Part shown: piece by piece, positions 1 to 4,289 of the stretch
Numbering within the stretch: the stretch's first letter is position 1
Layout: the number at the start of each line of letters is the position of its first letter
Origin: an uncultured Bacilli bacterium
GTDB taxonomy: Bacteria; Bacillota_I; Bacilli_A; ML615J-28; CAG-313
DNA: 5,004 nucleotides
Assembly (NCBI GenBank): GCA_904502205.1
Contig: CAJGDR010000070.1
Coordinates: 1-5,004, forward strand
Reading direction: 5' to 3'
Translations under genes and position numbers: made by a program
Notes under the pieces: model-generated
What the model was told of the DNA's origin: nothing
The model's input: the letters and a program-made list of their open reading frames with translations, nothing else
Database searches by the model: none

Positions 1-357
1 ATGCGTGAATTATTCTTACAAATCGTTTATGGACGTACTCAATCTGCATTCTCTGAAGGTGGATTAACAATTGGTGCTGGACTTGAAGACTTAGGTAAAG
101 GTTTAAGAAGCCAAGTTGGTACAAGTTATGCAACTCTTGAAAAAGGTCCAAGATATCTTGAATTAACTGAAGGATATATTACAAAAATGGCATTAGATGC
201 TAATAACGAAATTATTGGTTACCAATATTTAAGTTTAGGTAGATTTATGGACTTCCTTAAAAAAGGAATTCCAGCTGAAGAAGCATTAGAAAAGGCAAAA
301 GGTCAATATGGTCGTTTCGATGACGGCGTTAAATTCATTGACCCACGTCATGAATAG
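1..357 (+). CDS. NifU-like iron-sulfur cluster assembly scaffold protein, C-terminal part (5' truncated by window edge)
   Basis: This is the last 118 residues of a NifU/IscU-like scaffold protein of the type encoded next to GGGtGRT genes. It reads from the first base in frame to a TAG stop. The first ATG is almost certainly an internal Met, because the MRELFLQIVYGRTQSAFSEG stretch lies mid-protein in the family (about 230 residues, from recall) and no ribosome binding site can be seen. The fragment contains no cysteine. In this family the cluster-binding cysteines lie in the N-terminal half, which is outside the window. Other recognisable stretches are GAGLEDLGKGLRSQVGT (residues 26-42) and the ending GRFDDGVKFIDPRHE. 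The expected role is transient Fe-S cluster assembly or metal handling in the cytoplasm. Its stop codon overlaps the ribosome binding site of the next gene, so the two are co-transcribed and probably translationally coupled. The family call is confident; the exact function is inferred. Confidence 0.85.
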   Translation: MRELFLQIVYGRTQSAFSEGGLTIGAGLEDLGKGLRSQVGTSYATLEKGPRYLELTEGYITKMALDANNEIIGYQYLSLGRFMDFLKKGIPAEEALEKAKGQYGRFDDGVKFIDPRHE

Positions 358-367
358 GAGGTTCACC

Positions 368-1369
368 ATGGCATTATTCGAAAACTATGAACGTCGTATT
401 AACCAAATTAACAAAGCTTTAAACGAACACGGAATCGCATCATTAGAAGATGCTAAAGCTGTTTGTGATAGCTATGGAATTAACGTTTATGAATTAGTTA
501 AATCAATTCAACCAATTTGCTTTGAAAATGCATGTTGGGCTTATGTAGCTGGTGCTGCTATTGCATTAAAAGAAAATGCTGCTAACGCTGCTGATGCTGC
601 AAGATTAATTGGTGTTGGTCTTCAATCTTTCTGTATTCCAGGAAGTGTTGCTGACGACAGAAAAGTAGGTTTAGGACATGGTAACTTAGGTGCTATGTTA
701 TTAACTGAAGATACTAAATGTTTCGCTTTCTTAGCTGGTCACGAAAGTTTCGCAGCTGCTGAAGGTGCTATTGGTATTGCTAAAACTGCTAACAAAGTAC
801 GTAAAGAACCTTTACGTGTTATCTTAAATGGTCTTGGAAAAGACGCTGCTAAAATTATTTCTCGTATTAACGGATTTACTCATGTTGAAACAGTATTTGA
901 CTATTCAACTGGTAAAGTAACAATCGTTAATGAACATGCTTACTCTGATGGTGATCGTTCTAAAGTACGTTGCTATGGTGCTGATGATGTTCGTGAAGGT
1001 GTTGCAATTATGCACTTAGAAGGTGTTGACGTATCAATCACTGGTAACTCAACTAACCCTACTCGTTTCCAACATCCAGTAGCTGGTACATACAAAAAAG
1101 AATGTATTGAACAAGGTAAGAAATACTTCTCAGTTGCATCTGGTGGTGGAACTGGTCGTACTCTTCACCCAGATAACATGGCAGCTGGTCCAGCTTCTTA
1201 CGGTATGACTGATACTATGGGAAGAATGCACTCAGATGCTCAATTCGCTGGTTCATCTTCAGTTCCTGCTCACGTAGAAATGATGGGATTAATCGGTATG
1301 GGTAACAACCCAATGGTAGGTGCAACTGTTGCTGTTGCCGTTGCTGTTAGCCAAGCTTTAAGCAAATAA
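368..1369 (+). CDS. GGGtGRT family protein (uncharacterised, linked to Fe-S scaffold)
   Basis: A complete 333-residue protein. The start is ATG 368, set by a perfect AGGAGG at 356-361 with a 6-nt spacer; an in-frame ATG at 308 lies inside the upstream gene and has no such site. The family signature GGGTGRT is at residues 259-265, followed by LHPDNMAAGPASYGM and an alanine/valine-rich C-terminus (about 318-330). Seven cysteines are present (33, 51, 56, 89, 118, 202, 246), including C51 and C56 in the conserved-looking segment IQPICFENACWAYVAGAA. GLGHGNLGAMLL (101-112) and FLAGHESFAAAEGAIGIAK (121-139) also look like family core. There is no signal peptide or clear membrane span, so it is predicted cytoplasmic. 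Members occur beside NifU-like scaffolds, as here, which suggests a shared role in metal or Fe-S chemistry, but no reaction is established. The frame ends in tandem TAA stops, just before a terminator. Codon choice (many GCT, GGT, GAA) looks like that of a highly expressed gene. Confidence 0.9.
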   Translation: MALFENYERRINQINKALNEHGIASLEDAKAVCDSYGINVYELVKSIQPICFENACWAYVAGAAIALKENAANAADAARLIGVGLQSFCIPGSVADDRKVGLGHGNLGAMLLTEDTKCFAFLAGHESFAAAEGAIGIAKTANKVRKEPLRVILNGLGKDAAKIISRINGFTHVETVFDYSTGKVTIVNEHAYSDGDRSKVRCYGADDVREGVAIMHLEGVDVSITGNSTNPTRFQHPVAGTYKKECIEQGKKYFSVASGGGTGRTLHPDNMAAGPASYGMTDTMGRMHSDAQFAGSSSVPAHVEMMGLIGMGNNPMVGATVAVAVAVSQALSK

Positions 1370-1377
1370 TAAAAAAT

Positions 1378-1402
1378 AAAGGCATCATTGATGCCTTTTT
1401 TT
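1378..1402 (+). terminator. Intrinsic terminator after the GGGtGRT gene
   Basis: The stem GGCATC (1381-1386) and GATGCC (1390-1395), with an ATT loop, is followed by seven T residues (1396-1402) and preceded by an A-rich stretch. It lies 9 nt beyond the tandem stop codons and ends the NifU-like/GGGtGRT transcript. The T-run ends directly at the ribosome binding site of the HAD gene (AAGAGG, 1403-1408), so that gene is either reached by read-through or read from a promoter inside the upstream gene. Confidence 0.85.
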
Positions 1403-1412
1403 AAGAGGTAAT

Positions 1413-2051
1413 ATGTATAATACAATAATATTTGATTTGGATTTAACACTTCTAGATACATTAGATGATTTGTGTGCAACAATGAATTATGTTCTAAGAA
1501 GTTACGGATTTAAAGAAAGAACAAAAGAAGAAATAAATAGTTTTATTGGTAATGGAATTAAAATGTTAATAAAACGTGCGATGCCTTCTGATGTATCTAG
1601 TGAAATTTATAATCAAGGTATTGAGCTATTTAGAAAATATTATAGTGAACATATCATGGATTATACAAAAGTATACGAGGGTGTAATTGAGGTTTTAACT
1701 GAACTTAAAAAGTTAGGGTTTAAACTTTGTGTCGCATCTAATAAAGATTATTTTGCTGTAAAAATGCTTTGTGATCATTTCTTTGGTGATTTGTTAGATG
1801 TTGTTATTGGTACACGAAGTGATATTAATAGCAAACCTAGTACTGATATGATTGAATACATTAAAAAAGAAATACCAAATGCTTCAATATTATATGTTGG
1901 TGACTCTGAGGTTGACTGCCAAACTGCACTTAATGCTAAAGTTGATGGTTTACTGGTTAGTTGGGGTTCTAGAAGTGTTGAAGTTTTAGAATCTTTCGGC
2001 TTTAAAGTAATAAACAATCCAAAAGAATTATTAAATTTAATAAAAAAATAA
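1413..2051 (+). CDS. HAD-superfamily hydrolase, phosphoglycolate phosphatase-like
   Basis: A 212-residue haloacid dehalogenase-type phosphatase. Motif I is FDLDLTLLDT, with nucleophile D8 and acid/base D10. Motif II is VASNK (S109). Motif III is the lysine in NSKPS (K141). Motif IV is YVGDSEVD (D164 and D168, Mg2+ binding). The helical region between motifs I and II (about 16-90) is a C1 cap, as in Gph/PGP/YsbA-like enzymes, and the length fits that subfamily. The likely reaction is hydrolysis of a small phosphomonoester such as phosphoglycolate or a sugar phosphate; the substrate cannot be read from the sequence. The usual Gly after D10 is Leu here. Motif I sits so close to the N-terminus that ATG 1413 must be the start, although the gap from AAGAGG (1403-1408) is only 4 nt. 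No promoter is visible, so expression probably depends on read-through of the preceding terminator. Confidence 0.85.
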   Translation: MYNTIIFDLDLTLLDTLDDLCATMNYVLRSYGFKERTKEEINSFIGNGIKMLIKRAMPSDVSSEIYNQGIELFRKYYSEHIMDYTKVYEGVIEVLTELKKLGFKLCVASNKDYFAVKMLCDHFFGDLLDVVIGTRSDINSKPSTDMIEYIKKEIPNASILYVGDSEVDCQTALNAKVDGLLVSWGSRSVEVLESFGFKVINNPKELLNLIKK

Positions 2052-2060
2052 TCAAATCAG

Positions 2061-2089
2061 TTGCAAAATAAATAATAAAATAGTATAAT
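2061..2089 (+). promoter_or_regulatory. Sigma-A promoter of the perR-like/rubrerythrin operon
   Basis: The -35 TTGCAA (2061-2066) and a perfect -10 TATAAT (2084-2089) are separated by exactly 17 nt. The predicted start of transcription, about 2096, falls inside the palindromic operator at 2091-2113, so a bound Fur-family repressor would block polymerase directly. The leader is about 26 nt. Confidence 0.85.
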
Positions 2090-2090
2090 C

Positions 2091-2113
2091 TTATTGATAA
2101 TGATTATCAATAA
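2091..2113 (+). promoter_or_regulatory. Fur-family operator (Fur box, 7-1-7 type)
   Basis: Two 11-nt arms, TTATTGATAAT and ATTATCAATAA, flank a single central G (2102) and form a perfect inverted repeat. The core TGATAAT-G-ATTATCA (2095-2109) equals the Bacillus-type Fur box consensus TGATAATnATTATCA and differs from the PerR box TTATAATnATTATAA at the second position of each half. The site lies between the -10 box and the ribosome binding site, overlapping the predicted transcription start and the first two bases of AAGGAG. Autoregulation by the Fur-family gene directly downstream is the simplest reading. A separate Fur protein elsewhere in the genome could also bind. Confidence 0.88.
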
Positions 2114-2121
2114 GGAGATAT

Positions 2122-2514
2122 ATGAAAACAATCAGAAACACTTATCAAAAAGAATTAGTATTAACTGATGTGATGAATAGATGTGATCATCCAACAGCTC
2201 AAATGGTTTTTGAAAGTTTAGTAGTAAATAATCCCGAAATTGGTATTGCAACGATATATCGTAATTTGAATTCTCAAGTTAATAATGGAATGCTTACTAC
2301 GATTATTACGAAAGATAACATAACACATTATGACTATAATAGAGATGATCATTGTCATTTGGTATGTACAAAATGCCATCAAATCACAGATATACCTACA
2401 ACGAAGTTTATTGACCTTGACTATTTGAAAGAAGCATATGGTTTTGAAGTTGATAAACAAAATGTTATATTGTATGGTGTATGTAAAAAATGTCAAAAAG
2501 AAGAGGAGAAATAA
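2122..2514 (+). CDS. Fur-family transcriptional regulator, PerR-like
   Basis: A 130-residue metal-dependent repressor. An N-terminal winged helix (about 1-66, recognition helix around [10 protein letters not shown], 41-50) is followed by a dimerisation domain. A gapless match to Bacillus subtilis PerR over the sensing region aligns all regulatory metal ligands: H23, D71, H77, H79 and D90 correspond to His37, Asp85, His91, His93 and Asp104. The structural Zn site is two CxxC pairs, C82/C85 and C121/C124. Asp rather than Glu at position 90 is typical of peroxide-sensing PerR. R47, at the place of PerR Asn61, is typical of Fur-box readers. The protein lacks about 14 residues of the usual N-terminus. 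This is genuine, because an in-frame TGA at 2101-2103 blocks any longer start and AAGGAG sits at 2112-2117. It is co-transcribed with rubrerythrin, which supports a role in peroxide response. It could alternatively be an iron-responsive Fur. Confidence 0.85.
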   Translation: MKTIRNTYQKELVLTDVMNRCDHPTAQMVFESLVVNNPEIGIATIYRNLNSQVNNGMLTTIITKDNITHYDYNRDDHCHLVCTKCHQITDIPTTKFIDLDYLKEAYGFEVDKQNVILYGVCKKCQKEEEK

Positions 2515-2516
2515 CA

Positions 2517-3050
2517 ATGGAATTAAAAGGATCAAGAACAGAACAAAATTTAATGACAGCTTTTGCTGGTGAATCACAAGCTAGAAATAAATATACTTAT
2601 TTCGCAAGTGTAGCAAAAAAAGAAGGATATGAACAAATCGCAGCTATTTTCCAACAAACAGCTGATAATGAAAAAGAACATGCTAAACTTTGGTTTAAAG
2701 CATTAGGTGAACTAGGAACTACAGCTCAAAACTTACTTGCTGCTGCTGAAGGTGAAAACTACGAATGGACTGATATGTATGCAGAATTCGCTAAAGTTGC
2801 TGAAGAAGAAGGATTCACTAAACTTGCTTATCAATTTAGAGCAGTTGCTGAAATTGAAAAAGCTCATGAAGAACGTTATCGTAAATTATTAAATAATGTT
2901 GAAATGCAACAAGTATTTGAAAAAGCTGAAATGACTATGTGGGAATGCCGTAACTGTGGACATTTAGTAATGGGTAAAAAAGCTCCTGAAATGTGCCCTG
3001 TATGTGCTCATCCAAAAAGCTTCTTCGAAGTTAGAAAAGAAAACTACTAA
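2517..3050 (+). CDS. rbr: Rubrerythrin (non-haem diiron peroxidase)
   Basis: A 177-residue rubrerythrin that reduces hydrogen peroxide to water in the cytoplasm of anaerobes, using electrons from NAD(P)H through rubredoxin-type partners. The N-terminal four-helix ferritin-like domain (about 1-135) carries diiron ligands: E19 in GES, the first ExxH (E52, H55) and the second ExxH (E114, H117), with E90 and nearby glutamates in the third helix. The C-terminal rubredoxin-like domain has a Fe(Cys)4 site in CRNCG (C144, C147) and CPVC (C160, C163). The order and length are those of classical rubrerythrin. The start is ATG 2517, with AGGAG at 2504-2508; an in-frame ATG at 2490 lacks a ribosome binding site and lies inside the upstream gene. 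Only 2 nt separate it from the regulator's stop, so it belongs to the same operon and should be induced when the repressor leaves the operator. Confidence 0.97.
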   Translation: MELKGSRTEQNLMTAFAGESQARNKYTYFASVAKKEGYEQIAAIFQQTADNEKEHAKLWFKALGELGTTAQNLLAAAEGENYEWTDMYAEFAKVAEEEGFTKLAYQFRAVAEIEKAHEERYRKLLNNVEMQQVFEKAEMTMWECRNCGHLVMGKKAPEMCPVCAHPKSFFEVRKENY

Positions 3051-3055
3051 AATTA

Positions 3056-3083
3056 AAATGGCTAACCAATTGGTTAGCCATTT
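3056..3083. terminator. Bidirectional terminator between convergent rbr and yigZ-like genes
   Basis: A perfect 28-bp palindrome whose arms contain ATGGCTAACC and GGTTAGCCAT around a central AATT. It lies 5 nt after the rubrerythrin stop. The sequence beyond it is T-rich in both directions: TTTGTTTCAATTTT on the plus strand, and the complement of AAATTAAAA on the minus strand. The stop codon of the minus-strand gene (3074-3076) lies inside one arm, so the hairpin is part of that gene's coding end. Confidence 0.8.
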
Positions 3084-3682
3084 GTTTCAATTTTATCTAA
3101 AATGCTGATTTTCGCAAGATTTGCGGTTAAATTAACCATTCTAGCAATGATTCTATCAACATTTGCACTTGGAGTCTTGATAAACAATGTTACATCTAAA
3201 TCGAAATGTCTAGATACAATTTCAGCATCATCTAAGTTTCTTTCGACTAATTTTAATAAAGAATAGTCAAATGATAACTTGATAAATTTATATTCAATAA
3301 TATCAATTATTTGTGCTACTTTTAAATTTTCACTAACACTTTTGCTGTAAGCACGAACTAAGCCTCCAGCACCTAATTTTATACCACCAAAATAACGAAC
3401 AACAACAACAGCAACATTTGTTAGGTCGTTTTTTCTTAAGACATCAAACATTGGCATACCAGCTGTTCCGCTTGGTTCACCATCATCATTATAATGTCCA
3501 TATTCACCATTTTTACCAATTACATAAGCAGTACAATAGTGTGTAGCATTTGGATATTCTTCCCTAATTTCTTGGAAAAAAGTTTTCGCATCTTCAACAT
3601 TATCAACATGACGCATTATTGAATGAAAAATACTCTTAGTTATTTCAATTGTTATTTTAGAATCTTGATTAATTGTACGCAT
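3074..3682 (-). CDS. yigZ: YigZ/IMPACT family protein (UPF0029 + DUF1949)
   Basis: A 202-residue protein of the YigZ family, the bacterial relatives of the eukaryotic translation regulator IMPACT. The N-terminal UPF0029 domain (about 1-120) shows its hallmarks: NATHYCTAYVIG (45-56), NDDGEPSGTAGMPM (65-78) and VVVVRYFGGIKLGAGGLVRAY (92-112). The rest (about 135-195) fits the ferredoxin-like DUF1949 domain. The biochemical role is not settled; a link to translation or ribosomes is inferred from IMPACT. An in-frame GTG at 3691 would add three residues but is itself part of the AGGTGA ribosome binding site (3688-3693), so ATG 3682 is chosen, with a 5-nt spacer. A consensus promoter lies directly upstream, and the gene ends inside the shared terminator hairpin. 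It is divergent from the pncC-like gene. Confidence 0.93.
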   Translation of the reverse strand: MRTINQDSKITIEITKSIFHSIMRHVDNVEDAKTFFQEIREEYPNATHYCTAYVIGKNGEYGHYNDDGEPSGTAGMPMFDVLRKNDLTNVAVVVVRYFGGIKLGAGGLVRAYSKSVSENLKVAQIIDIIEYKFIKLSFDYSLLKLVERNLDDAEIVSRHFDLDVTLFIKTPSANVDRIIARMVNLTANLAKISILDKIETNG

Positions 3683-3687
3683 AAATT

Positions 3688-3693
3688 TCACCT
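3688..3693 (-). promoter_or_regulatory. Ribosome binding site that fixes the yigZ start
   Basis: Read on the minus strand, AGGTGA is followed by AATTT and then ATG (3682). The GTG inside this site is in frame with the gene and could be mistaken for the start codon. Its position within the Shine-Dalgarno sequence argues against it. Confidence 0.8.
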
Positions 3694-3699
3694 ATATGT

Positions 3700-3728
3700 A
3701 TTATACTAAAAATACCAAATAATTTCAA
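3700..3728 (-). promoter_or_regulatory. Promoter of the yigZ-like gene
   Basis: On the minus strand, -35 TTGAAA (3723-3728) and a perfect -10 TATAAT (3700-3705) have a 17-nt spacer. Transcription should begin near 3693, giving a very short leader of about 11 nt that starts at the ribosome binding site itself. Confidence 0.8.
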
Positions 3729-3739
3729 CAGAATTATTT
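3717..3739. repeat. Small inverted repeat in the divergent promoter region
   Basis: AAATAATT (3717-3724) and AATTATTT (3732-3739) are perfect inverted arms with a 7-nt centre, TCAACAG. The repeat covers the -35 box of the yigZ promoter and ends 7 nt before the -35 of the opposite promoter. It could be an operator. Being made only of A and T in an AT-rich spacer, it could equally be chance. Confidence 0.35.
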
Positions 3740-3746
3740 CTTTTGT

Positions 3747-3775
3747 TTGATAAAAACGAAATATTGTGTTAAAAT
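3747..3775 (+). promoter_or_regulatory. Promoter of the pncC-like gene
   Basis: The -35 TTGATA (3747-3752) and -10 TAAAAT (3770-3775) are spaced by 17 nt, and a TG at 3767-3768 makes an extended -10. Transcription should start near 3782, leaving a leader of about 22 nt before ATG 3804. Its -35 is 18 bp from the -35 of the opposing yigZ promoter. Confidence 0.75.
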
Positions 3776-3803
3776 AATAATAAGTAATAAAAGTGGTGAG
3801 ATT

Positions 3804-4274
3804 ATGAAATTAGAAAAATTAATTATAGATAAGTTAAGTAAATTAAAATACCATTTATCATGTGCGGAATCATGTACAGGAGGAATGATTATATCTACTT
3901 TGATTGGTGCAAACGGCGCTTCACATGTAATTAATGAAAGTTATGTGACTTATAGTAATGAAGCAAAATGTCGTTTGTTAGGAGTAAACCAATCGACAAT
4001 TGATAAATATCAAGTAGAATCATTAGAAGTTGCTAAAGAAATGGTTATAGGATTGCAGGATGTTACTAAAAGTGAAATTTGTATTAGTGTAACAGGTTTC
4101 GCCGCTAGTGGTAAAAAACAACCGACAGATGGACTTTGTTATTATGGAATCAAAATTAATGATTTATTAATTAATGAATCTGTACAAGTTAAAGGTAGTA
4201 GAAATGTTTGTCGTAGAAAACAAACAAAACATATTTTGAAAAGATTATATAATGAAATAAAAGGACTTTCATAA
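3804..4274 (+). CDS. pncC: Stand-alone CinA C-terminal domain protein, nicotinamide-nucleotide amidase
   Basis: A 156-residue CinA C-terminal domain protein, the size of stand-alone PncC. The family deamidates nicotinamide mononucleotide to nicotinate mononucleotide, feeding NAD recycling. The signature AESCTGG (21-27) holds the catalytic serine S23. YSNEAKCRLLGV (50-61) supplies the conserved Tyr (Y50) and Lys (K55). SVTGF (95-99) starts the next conserved loop, and the arginine-rich SRNVCRRKQ (132-140) matches the usual C-terminal helix. There is no N-terminal MoCF-like CinA domain. The loop after SVTG reads FAASGKKQPTDG, whereas the family normally has IAGPxGG, so substrate handling may differ. 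The start is ATG 3804, with GGTGA at 3795-3799. An upstream in-frame TTG (3747) falls on the promoter and is rejected. Its stop codon lies in the loop of the terminator. Confidence 0.88.
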   Translation: MKLEKLIIDKLSKLKYHLSCAESCTGGMIISTLIGANGASHVINESYVTYSNEAKCRLLGVNQSTIDKYQVESLEVAKEMVIGLQDVTKSEICISVTGFAASGKKQPTDGLCYYGIKINDLLINESVQVKGSRNVCRRKQTKHILKRLYNEIKGLS

Positions 4275-4289
4275 GAAAGTCCTTTTTTT
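4259..4289. terminator. Intrinsic terminator shared by pncC and the DUF6273 gene
   Basis: A 10-bp stem, AAGGACTTTC (4261-4270) with GAAAGTCCTT (4275-4284), has the 4-nt loop ATAA and two further A-T pairs, followed by T residues to 4289. The pncC TAA stop (4272-4274) is in the loop. The stop of the minus-strand gene (4288-4290) overlaps the T-run. On the minus strand the hairpin is followed by TTTTATTT, so it probably works both ways. Confidence 0.9.

Noticed and set aside
1..3. ATG at the first base as the start of the scaffold gene
   Set aside because: It matches an internal Met of the family and the cysteine-bearing N-terminal half is missing, so the gene begins before the window.
308..367. 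Longer GGGtGRT protein starting at ATG 308
   Set aside because: It would lie within the scaffold gene in another frame and has no family similarity; AGGAGG clearly serves ATG 368.
1416..1421. TATAAT as a -10 box for the HAD gene
   Set aside because: It lies within the first codons; transcription would begin after the start codon, and catalytic motif I fixes that start. No suitable -35 at the right spacing.
1270..1482. Minus-strand open frame of 70 codons
   Set aside because: It crosses the terminator and two real genes, has no ribosome binding site, and its residues reflect the opposite strand of an Ala/Val-rich end.
1775..2017. Minus-strand open frame of 80 codons
   Set aside because: It is entirely antisense to the HAD gene, whose motifs III and IV lie there; no start signals.
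2028..2043. 16-bp palindrome at the end of the HAD gene as a terminator
   Set aside because: The stem is only A-T pairs and no T-run follows, so it is too weak to support a terminator call.
2490..2516. Upstream ATG for rubrerythrin
   Set aside because: It overlaps the regulator gene, has no ribosome binding site, and the classical rubrerythrin start is at 2517.
2218..2577. Minus-strand open frame with hydrophobic Ile/Leu/Phe-rich translation resembling a membrane protein
   Set aside because: It is antisense to the regulator and the rubrerythrin start; the hydrophobic look comes from AT-rich codons read backwards.
3683..3691. GTG 3691 as the yigZ start
   Set aside because: The GTG is part of the AGGTGA ribosome binding site for ATG 3682.
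3747..3803. TTG 3747 as the pncC start
   Set aside because: It coincides with the promoter -35 box and lacks a ribosome binding site; ATG 3804 gives the normal family length.
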